A stretch of 64,000 nucleotides of DNA from JAWXBA01 sp048499805 (lineage in GTDB: Bacteria; Gemmatimonadota; Gemmatimonadetes; Gemmatimonadales; GWC2-71-9), in the NCBI GenBank assembly GCA_048499805.1, contig JASNZF010000005.1, positions 62,001-126,000 on the forward strand, given 5' to 3'. Under the pieces are notes generated by a model. It was not told the DNA's origin and did not search any database. It worked only from the letters and a program-made list of their open reading frames with translations. This document shows, one piece after another, positions 8,264 to 16,231 of the stretch. The translations under genes and the position numbers were made by a program. Within the stretch, counting starts at the first letter, position 1. Each line of letters starts with the position of its first letter.

Positions 8264-8330
8264 GGGAGAAGGGAGAAGTCGGCGGGGCAGCAGGGCAGCG
8301 GGGCAGCGGGGCAGCGGGGCAGCGGGAAGC
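8264..8330. repeat. tandem repeat, purine-rich on plus strand
   Basis: Two GGGAGAA heptamers (8264-8277) are followed by octamers of CGGGGCAG type (8283-8330), beginning 4 nt after the gyrB stop codon. This is the left arm of the repeat-bracketed gap. Confidence 0.75.
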
Positions 8331-8351
8331 TATGATCTGAGCGTCACAAGG

Positions 8352-8479
8352 GGTGTCATCCCGACCCCGAGCACCGCGAGGGGGAGGGATCCTGGGTACG
8401 CTCGGCTCGACCGGTGCGACAGCCTCAGGTTCCGGCTTCCCGAGACGAAGGTCCCTCGCCTGCGGCTCGGGATGACACC
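8352..8479. repeat. 128-bp element with 13-bp terminal inverted repeats
   Basis: GGTGTCATCCCGA (8352-8364) is perfectly inverted as TCGGGATGACACC (8467-8479). Internal sequence AGGGATCCTG near the left end and AGGTCCCTCGC near the right continue an imperfect dyad. Similar GTCATCC..GGGATGAC elements are interspersed in many bacterial genomes as MITE/REP-like repeats. It is non-coding and lies between convergent genes. Apart from this element and the flanking tandem repeats, the gap 8261-8621 holds nothing recognisable. Confidence 0.6.
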
Positions 8480-8533
8480 GCGTTTCGCCCCGAACCGGAG
8501 CGCGAGCAGGCCCTGCCTATCTCCTATCTACCA

Positions 8534-8582
8534 CCTCTTACCTCTTACCTCTTACCTCTTACTTCTTACCTCTTACTTCTTA
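8534..8582. repeat. heptamer tandem repeat, pyrimidine-rich on plus strand
   Basis: Seven perfect-phase heptamers CCTCTTA/CTTCTTA, then a looser CT-rich tail reaching the stop codon of the minus-strand plug gene at 8622. Right arm of the repeat-bracketed gap. Confidence 0.85.
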
Positions 8583-8621
8583 CCTCTCCCCTCCCTCTTC
8601 CCACTTCTCCCTTCTTGCTTC

Positions 8622-9455
8622 TCACTCCACCGGCGGCTCCCCCGACGCCAGCCCCCGCTTGCTCCAGAACATCAGTGCCCCGCAGGCGTTCCCGATGCTG
8701 CGGTACTTGAGCGGGATGCTCGCCGTGCTCCCGTAGATCTCCGTGGCGGCCAGCTCCGAGACCTGCACCACGTCGTTGATGTTGGGCGGCCGCGCCCCCG
8801 GCGTCTCACCTTCCCGGCTCATTGACCAGATCAGCTGCCCGTCCAGGATGATGTCGAGGTAGCAGGGCCCGTTGGCGTTCGGTCGCATCGAGCGCACCAG
8901 CTGGCGATTGGAGGCGACATACACGTGCTGGTTGTCGGTGATCATCCGGAGGTTGGCCGCGCCGCGCAGCACGTCACTCATGCGCCGGGTGGTATAGCGG
9001 GCCAGGGTGGCCTCGTCGAGGAAGGTTCCGCCCCCCATCCTCCGCCGCTCCTCGAACCCCGCCAGGATCGCCGAGCCCTCGACCTCCTCGGGCTTGCCGG
9101 TGACGGTCACCTCGGGGAGCTCCGCCGCCTCGGCGCTCAGGGCATACTCCACCGTGGTGAGGCGGCCGCCATTCACGTTGAGGTTGCGCTCGACCGGCGC
9201 GTAGCCGATCCGGAACACCCGCACCCCATAGAAGCCCGCAGCGACTCCGGGCAGTGCGAACCCGCCCAGCGAATCGGATACCACCCGTCGTCCCAGGCTC
9301 GGGATCTCGATGACGGCCCCGGCGATCGGTTGGCGGCTCCCGGCATCGATCACCCGGCCCCGGATTCCCGGGGCCTGGGCCGGCAAGGTGGACAGCGGCG
9401 TGGCGAGCAGCAGCACCAGCAGCGGGATGGTGCGGGGCAGCGGTCGCCGGGGCAT
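8622..9455 (-). CDS. secreted carboxypeptidase-regulatory/TonB-plug protein, copy 1
   Basis: 277 residues. A signal peptide (to about residue 26, ...STLPAQA) is followed by a carboxypeptidase-regulatory-like beta-sandwich (GIRGRVIDAGSRQPIAGAVIEI to about residue 105) and a TonB-receptor plug-like domain (VTVTGKP... MSDVLRGAANLRM... CYLDIILDGQLI... SELAATEIYGS). There is no beta-barrel: the protein stops after CGALMFWSKRG. Two conserved cysteines (in GPCYLD and NACGAL) could form a disulfide. It is the last of three tandem paralogues; its ATG overlaps the previous stop (TGATG). Likely periplasmic or outer-membrane associated; partner unknown. Confidence 0.8.
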   Translation of the reverse strand: MPRRPLPRTIPLLVLLLATPLSTLPAQAPGIRGRVIDAGSRQPIAGAVIEIPSLGRRVVSDSLGGFALPGVAAGFYGVRVFRIGYAPVERNLNVNGGRLTTVEYALSAEAAELPEVTVTGKPEEVEGSAILAGFEERRRMGGGTFLDEATLARYTTRRMSDVLRGAANLRMITDNQHVYVASNRQLVRSMRPNANGPCYLDIILDGQLIWSMSREGETPGARPPNINDVVQVSELAATEIYGSTASIPLKYRSIGNACGALMFWSKRGLASGEPPVE

Positions 9456-10303
9456 CAGGGGGAGCGGGGACGGGCCGCCGGGTTCTCGCCGGGGGGCTTG
9501 CCGCGCCGGGTCCAGAAGAGGATCGCCCCGCAGGAGCTTCCCTGCCGGCGGTACTCCGCCGGGACGTTGGCCAGCCCGGTATAGACCTCCACCCCCAGCA
9601 GGTCGGAGAGGGAGACGAGGTAGTTGAGGTCCGGCGGCGGGATGCCGCGCATGGCCCCATCGGCGGAGTAGACCACCATGCCATCGACAAAGATGTCGAG
9701 GAAGCAGACCGACCGATTGCGATTCGGGATGATGCTGGTCAGCTGCTGGCGGGTGTTGACGGCGTAGAACTCATTGGACGCGCCCCGGGCGATCCGCATC
9801 CCCTGGGCGTCCCGCAGCAGGTCGGGCACCCGGCGCTGGGGGTGGCGGGCGATGTCCTCCTCGGTGTAGTACTGGCCCAGTCCCAGACGCCGCCGGTCCT
9901 CGAATCCGCTGAGCTCGAGGACCCCGCGCGGATCCGACTCGGTGACGGTCACGTCGGGCAGCGCGACCGCCGAGCTGGTCAGCAGGTACTCGATCGAGAC
10001 GGTCCGCCCCGCGAAGAGGTTGAGCGATCGCTGTACCGCCTCGTACCCGAGGCCCCGCACGTGAAGGACCACGATCTGGGGCTGCAGCCCGTCCATCCGG
10101 AAGCGGCCGGTGGAGTCGGTCTCGGTCCGCCGGTCCTGGCTCCGGATCTCGATGATGGCGTGGGGCACCGGCGCCCGGGTCGCCGCATCGAGGACCCGGC
10201 CGGTCACCCCAGCGGTGCTGGTGCCGGCCTGGGCATGCAGCGGCAGCCCCGCGCTGGCGAGCAGCGCGGGCAGCAGGATGAACCGGGAACACCGTGAAGC
10301 CAC
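9455..10303 (-). CDS. secreted carboxypeptidase-regulatory/TonB-plug protein, copy 2
   Basis: 282 residues from a GTG at 10303, chosen because GGAGG lies 5 nt upstream and the signal peptide (ASRCSRFILLPALLASAGLPLHA) begins there. The same two-domain layout as its neighbours follows: VTGRVLDAATRAPVPHAIIEI, then VTVTESDPRG, GFEDRRRLGLGQYYTEEDI, CFLDIFVDGMVV, LLGVEVYTGLANVPAEYR and SCGAILFWTRRG. No barrel strands follow. The conserved cysteine pair and the C-terminal FWTRRG block match copies 1 and 3. The stop overlaps the start of copy 1. Role unknown. Confidence 0.8.
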   Translation of the reverse strand: MASRCSRFILLPALLASAGLPLHAQAGTSTAGVTGRVLDAATRAPVPHAIIEIRSQDRRTETDSTGRFRMDGLQPQIVVLHVRGLGYEAVQRSLNLFAGRTVSIEYLLTSSAVALPDVTVTESDPRGVLELSGFEDRRRLGLGQYYTEEDIARHPQRRVPDLLRDAQGMRIARGASNEFYAVNTRQQLTSIIPNRNRSVCFLDIFVDGMVVYSADGAMRGIPPPDLNYLVSLSDLLGVEVYTGLANVPAEYRRQGSSCGAILFWTRRGKPPGENPAARPRSP

Positions 10304-10389
10304 GGCAACCTCCGCGGACGGAAGATCAGCAATGCGAAAGGTGGTGGGCTGGGCCCTGCAAGACAATACGTCCGGGGGGACAGGAAGTG

Positions 10390-11223
10390 TCAGCGAATGA
10401 CCGGAACGTAGTCCCCGCGCCGGGTCCAGAAGAGCACCACGCCGCAGGAGTTGCCCTGGCGGCGGTACATGGCGGGGACCCCCGCGAGGCCGCTGTACAC
10501 CTCGACGCCGACCAGTTCGGAGACGGCCACGAGGTTGGCGATGTCGGGCGGCCCGAAGGTGGTGGTCCGATCGGTCCCGGTCTCGGGGGACCAGACCAGC
10601 AATCCATCCACCACCACCTGGAGGAAGCAGGCCCCGCCGGTGCGGTTGTTGCCGAGGCCCATGGCGCTGCGGTTGCTGGCGAGCTGGTACTCCCCGCCCC
10701 GCCCGATGATGAACTGGACGCCGGGGGCATCGCGGAGCACGTCCTGCACCCGGCGCTCCTGGTGCCGGCCCAGCTCCTCCTCGCCGTAGAACTTGCCGAT
10801 CCCCAGTCGCTTCCGCTCCTCGAACCCGGCCATCAGCAGGTTGGTCGCCGAGCGCTTGGCGGTCACCCGGACCTCCTCCAGGCGCGGCGGGGCCTTGGCC
10901 AGCACGTACTCGACCCGCGACTCCCGTCCCGCGAAGAGGTTGAGCGATCGCTCCACCACCGGGTAGCCGATCTGCCGCAGGCGCACCGTGACGAGCTGGG
11001 GGGCGAGGTCCTCGATCCGGAAGTAGCCCGAGGCATCCGTCTCCACCCGGCGCTTCTGGTCGATGATGTCCACGGCCACGAACGGGAGCGGGTTGCGGGT
11101 CTCGGCATCCAGCACCCGGCCCATGACCACCGCTGGCCCCCGCCCCAGCTGCGCCTCGGCGGCGGCCGTCCCGAGGGCGAGGGCCACGACGGCAGCGGTG
11201 GGTACGGCACGGGCCAGGCGCAT
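10390..11223 (-). CDS. secreted carboxypeptidase-regulatory/TonB-plug protein, copy 3
   Basis: 277 residues from the ATG at 11223 (MRLARAVPTAAVVALALG, signal peptide ending near AAAEA); an upstream ATG at 11262 would add 13 residues without signal-peptide character. Domain order is as in copies 1 and 2: VMGRVLDAETRNPLPFVAVDI, YPVVERSLNLFAG, VRVTAKR, GFEERKRLGIGKFYGEEEL, CFLQVVVDGLLV, SELVGVEVYSGLAGVPAMYR, CGVVLFWTRRG. First gene of the tandem set, with about 86 bp before copy 2. High likeness to copy 2 (the SLNLFAG and RRQGxSCG blocks) indicates local duplication. Confidence 0.8.
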   Translation of the reverse strand: MRLARAVPTAAVVALALGTAAAEAQLGRGPAVVMGRVLDAETRNPLPFVAVDIIDQKRRVETDASGYFRIEDLAPQLVTVRLRQIGYPVVERSLNLFAGRESRVEYVLAKAPPRLEEVRVTAKRSATNLLMAGFEERKRLGIGKFYGEEELGRHQERRVQDVLRDAPGVQFIIGRGGEYQLASNRSAMGLGNNRTGGACFLQVVVDGLLVWSPETGTDRTTTFGPPDIANLVAVSELVGVEVYSGLAGVPAMYRRQGNSCGVVLFWTRRGDYVPVIR

Positions 11224-11301
11224 GGGATCCTGGTGATGAGGGCTTTGGGGGGGACCTCCCAATAGTGCGGCCGACAGGCCCGGAGGACAATCCCCGGCGG
11301 G

Positions 11302-11532
11302 TCAGAGCAGGGTCGGAGGCCGGGGGGTGCCGGGTCCCCAATCGGCTCCCGGCACGTCGTCATCCGGCCGGACGTTGGTGTCCAGGTCCCGCACCTCCCG
11401 CTCCGCGGCGGCGAGTTCCTCGAGGTCGATGTCGCCGGGCTGCACCGTTCGCCGCGGCGTCCGCACCAGCCGAACGAGCCAGATCACCAGCCCCACGGCG
11501 GCGAGCAGGGTCAGGAGCGGCCCGACGCTCAC
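11302..11532 (-). CDS. small single-pass membrane protein
   Basis: 76 residues: one N-terminal hydrophobic helix (LLTLLAAVGLVIWLVRLV), then a polar acidic tail (DLEELAAAEREVRDLDTNV) ending in a Pro-rich stretch. The ATG overlaps the stop of the phosphorylase gene by 4 nt, so it is probably cotranslated with it. No family recognised. Resembles short membrane proteins often encoded after housekeeping genes. Confidence 0.65.
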   Translation of the reverse strand: MSVGPLLTLLAAVGLVIWLVRLVRTPRRTVQPGDIDLEELAAAEREVRDLDTNVRPDDDVPGADWGPGTPRPPTLL

Positions 11533-12860
11533 GCCAGCACCTCGATCCCGGACGCCGATACCCGGTGAGAGACCAGCGGCGTGACCGTCACACCGTCCGC
11601 CAGCACGATGGCGGCCTGGAGGGCGGCGGCGCCGGCGGCCGCGGTCGCTGCATCGCGGGCATGCACAGTGCCCAGGAGGTCGCCGGCACGCACCTGGTCG
11701 CCGGGCTTCACGGGAATCACGAATCCCACGGCGGGGTCCACGGGATCGGTGGTGCGGACGCGTCCGCCGCCCAGCGCCACGACCGCATGCCCGATCCGGC
11801 GGGGCTCCACCTGTGCCACCACCCCCGCCCGGTCGCTGCGCACCTCATGCCGCACGGCCGCGGCGGGGAGGATCGTGGGGTCGTCCACCACCCGCGGGTC
11901 CCCCCCCTGGGCCTCCACCATCGCCCGGAAGCGCTCCAGGGCGGCGCCGGAGGCAATGGTCTCCTCGAGGACCCGCCGGGCCGCCGCGCGGTCGGTGTGC
12001 AGGCCCGCGACGAGCAGCATCTCGACGCCGAGCGCAAAGGTCACCGTCATCAGGTCGGGCGGGCCCCCGCCCCGCAACCCGGCGATCGCCTCCGCGGTCT
12101 CGAGCGCATTGCCGCAGGCCCAGCCCAGCGGACGGTCCATGGCGGTGAGCAGCCCCACCGTGCGGCAGCCGCTCGCCTCGCCCAGCCCGATCATCGTCCG
12201 GGCCAGCTCGAGCGACTGGGCCTCCTCCGTGAGGAATGCCCCGCTGCCGGTCTTGATGTCGAGCACCAGGCCGGTGAGCCCTTCCGCCAGCTTCTTGCTC
12301 ATGATGCTCGCGCTGATCAGCGGGATCGACTCGACGGTACCGGTGACGTCGCGCAGGGCGTAGAGCTTGCGGTCGGCCGGGACCAGTTCGGGGGTCTGGC
12401 CGAGCATGACGCACCCGATCCGCTGCACCTGGGCGATGGCATCCTCGAGCGAGAGCCCGGTCCGGAATCCCGGGATCGCCTCCAGCTTGTCCAGGGTCCC
12501 GCCGGTGTGTCCCAGTCCCCGACCCGAGATCATCGGGACGGCGGCCCCGCAGCAGGCCAGCATCGGGGCCAGCAGGAGCGAGGTCTTGTCGCCGACCCCG
12601 CCGATCGAGTGCTTGTCCACCCGCGGGGTGGACCACCCCCCGAACTCCAGGTGCGCCCCCGACTCCAGCATCGCCCGGGTCAGTGCCGCCAGTTCCTCCG
12701 GCGCCAGCCCCCGGAAGACGACCGCCATCGCCAGTGCCGAGACCTGGTAGTCCGGGATCTCCCCCTGGACGTACCCGTCGATGATCCAGCGCCACTCCTC
12801 CGGGGTGAGGAGGCCGCCGTCGCGCTTGCGTTCAATCAGGCGGGGGAGGATAGGGGGCAT
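11529..12860 (-). CDS. deoA: thymidine/pyrimidine-nucleoside phosphorylase
   Basis: 443 residues, matching DeoA/Pdp, which splits thymidine (or uridine) with phosphate into base and deoxyribose 1-phosphate. The family signature SGRGLGHTGGTLDKLEAIPG is complete. Also visible are the phosphate/nucleoside site KHSIGGVGDKTSLLLAPM, SASIMSKKLAEGL and DIKTGSGAF, and the C-terminal alpha/beta domain with GFVIPVKPGDQV. Start is the ATG at 12860, preceded on the coding strand by a C-rich heptamer array rather than a Shine-Dalgarno. Whether it prefers thymidine or uridine is not decidable here. Confidence 0.93.
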   Translation of the reverse strand: MPPILPRLIERKRDGGLLTPEEWRWIIDGYVQGEIPDYQVSALAMAVVFRGLAPEELAALTRAMLESGAHLEFGGWSTPRVDKHSIGGVGDKTSLLLAPMLACCGAAVPMISGRGLGHTGGTLDKLEAIPGFRTGLSLEDAIAQVQRIGCVMLGQTPELVPADRKLYALRDVTGTVESIPLISASIMSKKLAEGLTGLVLDIKTGSGAFLTEEAQSLELARTMIGLGEASGCRTVGLLTAMDRPLGWACGNALETAEAIAGLRGGGPPDLMTVTFALGVEMLLVAGLHTDRAAARRVLEETIASGAALERFRAMVEAQGGDPRVVDDPTILPAAAVRHEVRSDRAGVVAQVEPRRIGHAVVALGGGRVRTTDPVDPAVGFVIPVKPGDQVRAGDLLGTVHARDAATAAAGAAALQAAIVLADGVTVTPLVSHRVSASGIEVLA

Positions 12861-12902
12861 GGGGACGGGGAATGGGGAATGGGGAATGGGGACTGGGGGC
12901 TG
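12861..12902. repeat. heptamer tandem repeat, purine-rich on plus strand
   Basis: Six in-phase heptamers: GGGGACG, GGGAATG three times, GGGACTG, GGGGCTG. It abuts the deoA start codon (12860), so the deoA mRNA would begin its coding region directly after a C-rich tract. Confidence 0.85.
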
Positions 12903-12993
12903 ATGAGATGGGTTCGAGGCGGGGAACCGGGGTGGTGGACTCGTGCAAAAAGAAGGTGTCCCTCTCCCTGGAAGTGGGTCCCTCGGCTGCTTC

Positions 12994-13028
12994 CATTCCC
13001 CATTCCCGGTTCCTCGTTCCCCGCCCGC
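12994..13028. repeat. short heptamer repeat, pyrimidine-rich on plus strand
   Basis: CATTCCC twice, then GGTTCCT, CGTTCCC, CGCCCGC in the same 7-bp phase. It is inverted relative to 12861-12902 (GGGAATG against CATTCCC), so the roughly 90-nt spacer between them could be the loop of a long hairpin in deoA leader RNA. Confidence 0.7.
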
Positions 13029-13045
13029 CGGGCCGGAATCTTGCT

Positions 13046-13291
13046 CTAATCGTCCTCGAGGCGCCGGCGCAGCCGCTTGCCGGCCCCGCGCAGTTCCTCC
13101 GCGGCGTCTTCGCGGAGGTCGTGCAGGCGGAGTTTGAGGCGCTGGCGCGTGATTCTTCCCGAATCGGGAGCCAGCAGCAGGGCAGCCGACGCCCCCACCA
13201 GGGCGCCGACAATCAGTCCGGCGACAAACAGGCCGCCACCGCGTCCTGCGGTGTCGTCAGGTTGATCAGTGTCAAGGATTTCGTCGGTCAC
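13046..13291 (-). CDS. YtxH-like small membrane protein
   Basis: 81 residues from a GTG at 13291, chosen because AGGAG lies 5 nt upstream. An acidic N-terminus is followed by one hydrophobic segment with small residues (GGGLFVAGLIVGALVGASAALLLAP), the motif SGRITRQRLK, and a basic helical C-terminus. The LxAPxSGxxTR pattern after a glycine-rich membrane helix is typical of YtxH-domain proteins, often general-stress related. Divergent from the GAF-domain gene. Function unknown. Confidence 0.75.
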   Translation of the reverse strand: MTDEILDTDQPDDTAGRGGGLFVAGLIVGALVGASAALLLAPDSGRITRQRLKLRLHDLREDAAEELRGAGKRLRRRLEDD

Positions 13292-13424
13292 GGGAACTCC
13301 TGGGCAGGGTATCTGACCCCCGGAAGGTAGCGCGGACGGGAGGCCGGAACAACGCGCCGAATGGCTTGACCGCCCCGCGAGGGTCCCCCAACTTCCACCG
13401 TCTCCCGGAGATCGGATCTTCCCC

Positions 13425-14201
13425 ATGCTGACCACACTCTCGGCCGGACACCAGGAAATCGAGCAGCTGCGGGCCCGGGTGGAGACCCTCGAGCAGGAGC
13501 GTCGCCACCTGCTGGCGCTGATCGAGGTCCTCCGGGAAATCGGCGGGTCGCTCAACTATGTGGACATCGTGCAGGCCGTCGCCCGGCGACTCGGCCAGGC
13601 CTTCGGGCTGGACCGCTGCTCGGTCTTCCTGGTGGAGCGCGGCGGCGGGACGGTGCACCTGGTCGCCAGCTTCGAGGACCCCTCGATCCGCAACCATGTC
13701 GTGGACCTGGGCCGGTACCCCGAGCTGCGCCGGGCCCTGGATTCGGGCCGCACCGTCAACATCCCGGACGTCGGCGAGGATCCCGAGCTCGCCACCATCG
13801 TCTCCGCGCTCTCGACCCGGATGGTCCAGGCGATCACGGTCGTCCCCATCACCTGGAGGGGGGCGCCGATCGGGGCCATCTTCCTGCGCACCTTCCGGGA
13901 GGGGCCGACCTGCACCGAGGCGGACATCCGGTTCGTCGAGGTGGTGGCCGAGCTGACCGCGGCGGCGCTGCGCAACGCCCACCGGTTCGAGCGGCTGCAG
14001 GCACGGCGCGGCGGCGGCGGGGTGGGTATTGAACGGGAACGGGCGGCGCTGCTGGCCTTCCTGCACCGGCTGCTCGACCGCCACTCCGCCCGGGACGGGG
14101 CGGGTCACGATGCGTTGCTGGGCCGGACGACCGCCGCCGAGCTCGACCGCCTGGTGGCGGTGGCCCTGACGGTCATCGGCCAGGAGACCGCCGAGTCGTG
14201 A
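13425..14201 (+). CDS. GAF-domain sensor-like protein
   Basis: 258 residues. An N-terminal coiled coil (residues about 8-38, EIEQLRARVETLEQERRHLLALIEVL) leads into a GAF domain (about 40-195: DIVQAVARRLGQAFGLDRCSVFLVE... MVQAITVVPITWRGAPIGAIFLRT... ADIRFVEVVAELTAAALRNA). The last 60 residues are helical with no output domain recognised. It could sense a small ligand and signal through dimerisation. Its stop overlaps the ligA start (GTGA), so it shares that transcript, although no functional link is evident. Confidence 0.8.
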   Translation: MLTTLSAGHQEIEQLRARVETLEQERRHLLALIEVLREIGGSLNYVDIVQAVARRLGQAFGLDRCSVFLVERGGGTVHLVASFEDPSIRNHVVDLGRYPELRRALDSGRTVNIPDVGEDPELATIVSALSTRMVQAITVVPITWRGAPIGAIFLRTFREGPTCTEADIRFVEVVAELTAAALRNAHRFERLQARRGGGGVGIERERAALLAFLHRLLDRHSARDGAGHDALLGRTTAAELDRLVAVALTVIGQETAES

Positions 14202-16222
14202 GTGGGCCGGTGCCCGCCGCAGCGATCCGGCGGGCGACCGAGCTCCGTCACCTGCTCGACCGGGCCAACCACGCCTACTACGTCCTCGACGCGCCGGAGA
14301 TCTCCGACGCGGAATACGACCGGCTCTTCCGCGAACTGCAGTCCCTCGAGTCACAGCACCCCGAACTGCGCACCCCGGACAGCCCCACCCAGCGTGTGGG
14401 CGCCGCGCCCGCGGCCGCGCTGGTCAAGGTGGCCCACCGGCGCCCCATGCTGTCGCTGGCCAACGCCTTCACCGATGCCGAGCTCGAGGCCTGGGAGCAG
14501 CGCAACGCCAACCGGAATCCGGACGTCGTGGGGGCCGGGTACACGACCGAGGTGAAGATCGATGGCACCGCGGTCTCCCTGACCTACGAGCAGGGCCGCT
14601 TCACCCGCGGCGCCACCCGCGGCAACGGCGTGATCGGCGAGGAAATCACCGCCAACCTGCGGACGATTCCCGACGTCCCGCTCCAGCTCCGGGGCAGCGG
14701 TCACCCCGCCCTGATGGAGGTCCGCGGCGAGGTGTACTTCCCCGCCGCCGCCTTTGCCCGGCTCAACCGCGAGCGCGAGGAGGAGGGGGAGCCGCTCTTC
14801 GCCAACCCGCGCAACTCGGCCGCCGGCTCCCTGCGCCAGCTCGACCCCGCGATCACCCGCTCCCGTCGGCTGCGGATGTTCGCCTTCCAGGTCGAGGCCA
14901 TCGAAGGGCGTCTGGCGCTCCGCCACCACCACGAGGTCCTCGACCTGCTGGCCAGCTGGGGCTTCCAGGTCGAGCCTCATCGGCGGGTCTGCGCGGACCT
15001 CGCCGCGGTCAAGCAGGCGATCGTGGAGTACGAGGCGCTGCTTCCCACCCTGCCATTCGGGGCGGACGGGGTCGTCGTCAAGGTCGACCGCCGCGACCTC
15101 CAGGACGACCTCGGCGTCGTGGGCGACCGTGAGCCCCGCTGGGCCATTGCCCGCAAGTTTGCACCCGAGGTGGCGGTGACCCGGCTGCTGGACATCCGGG
15201 TCAACGTTGGCCGGACCGGTGCGCTCAACCCCTGGGCGGTCCTGGAGCCGGTGGAACTGGCCGGGGTGACGATCTCCAGCGCCACCCTCCACAACGAGGA
15301 GGTCATCACCCAGAAGGACATCCGCGTCGGTGACTGGGTGGAGGTGGTCCGGGCCGGCGAGGTGATCCCCCAGGTGATCGGCCCGCTGCGGGAGCGGCGA
15401 ACCGGGGGGGAGGTGCCCTTCGTGCTGCCCGACTGCTGCCCGGCCTGCCAGGAGCCGGTGGAGCGCCCGCCCGACGAGGTCATGGCGTATTGCGTCAACC
15501 CGAAGTGCCCGGGGCGGATCCATGAGGGGATCGTGCACTTCGCCTCCCGCGGCGCGATGGACATCCGCGGCCTCGGCGTCGAGCGGGTTCGCCAGCTGAC
15601 CGAGGCGGGGTTGATCGCCGACCTGGCCGACCTCTATGGCCTGACCAGCGCCCAGTTGATGGAGCTTGACCGGTTCGCCGCCCAGTCCGCCGAGCAGCTG
15701 GTCCAGGCCATCGCCGCCTCGCGCGCCCAGCCGCTGTCCACCCTCCTGTTCGGGCTGGGCATCCGCCATGTGGGGAAGAACGTCGCGATCCTGCTGGCCC
15801 GCCGGTTCGGGACCCTCGACGCGCTGGCGGCGGCCAGCGTCGAGGCGGTGACCGAGGTGCCGGGCATCGGCCCGACCATCGCGATGGCGGTGGCGGCCTG
15901 GTTTGCCGATCCCCGCAACCGCGAGCTGGTGGAGCGGCTCCGGGCGGCCGGGGTGAACTTCACGGAGCACACCGTGACCCGCACCGATGGGCCACTGGCC
16001 GGCAAGGTGCTGGTCCTCACGGGCACGCTGCCGGCGCTGAGCCGAGGCGAGGCCACGGCGCTGATCGAGGGGGCTGGCGGCCGGGTCACGGGATCGGTCA
16101 GCAAGAAGACCGACGTGGTGGTGGCCGGCGAGGAGGCGGGCTCCAAGCTGGAGAAGGCCCGCCAGCTCGGGATCGCGGTGTGGGACGAGGCGGAACTTCG
16201 CCGCGTCGTTGGCGGGGGGTGA
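14198..16222 (+). CDS. ligA: NAD-dependent DNA ligase
   Basis: 674 residues, standard for bacterial LigA, which seals nicks in DNA using NAD. Ia domain with HAYYVLDAPEISDAEYD; adenylated lysine K120 in EVKIDGTAVSL; OB-fold region; four-cysteine zinc finger (C414, C417, C432, C437); helix-hairpin-helix repeats (RHVGKNVAILLARRFG, EVPGIGPTIAMAV) and a C-terminal BRCT domain (GKVLVLTGTLPALSRGEAT). The start is the GTG at 14198 overlapping the GAF gene stop. The phosphoribosyltransferase gene converges 9 bp after the stop. Confidence 0.97.
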   Translation: MSGPVPAAAIRRATELRHLLDRANHAYYVLDAPEISDAEYDRLFRELQSLESQHPELRTPDSPTQRVGAAPAAALVKVAHRRPMLSLANAFTDAELEAWEQRNANRNPDVVGAGYTTEVKIDGTAVSLTYEQGRFTRGATRGNGVIGEEITANLRTIPDVPLQLRGSGHPALMEVRGEVYFPAAAFARLNREREEEGEPLFANPRNSAAGSLRQLDPAITRSRRLRMFAFQVEAIEGRLALRHHHEVLDLLASWGFQVEPHRRVCADLAAVKQAIVEYEALLPTLPFGADGVVVKVDRRDLQDDLGVVGDREPRWAIARKFAPEVAVTRLLDIRVNVGRTGALNPWAVLEPVELAGVTISSATLHNEEVITQKDIRVGDWVEVVRAGEVIPQVIGPLRERRTGGEVPFVLPDCCPACQEPVERPPDEVMAYCVNPKCPGRIHEGIVHFASRGAMDIRGLGVERVRQLTEAGLIADLADLYGLTSAQLMELDRFAAQSAEQLVQAIAASRAQPLSTLLFGLGIRHVGKNVAILLARRFGTLDALAAASVEAVTEVPGIGPTIAMAVAAWFADPRNRELVERLRAAGVNFTEHTVTRTDGPLAGKVLVLTGTLPALSRGEATALIEGAGGRVTGSVSKKTDVVVAGEEAGSKLEKARQLGIAVWDEAELRRVVGGG

Positions 16223-16231
16223 CGCGGCGCG

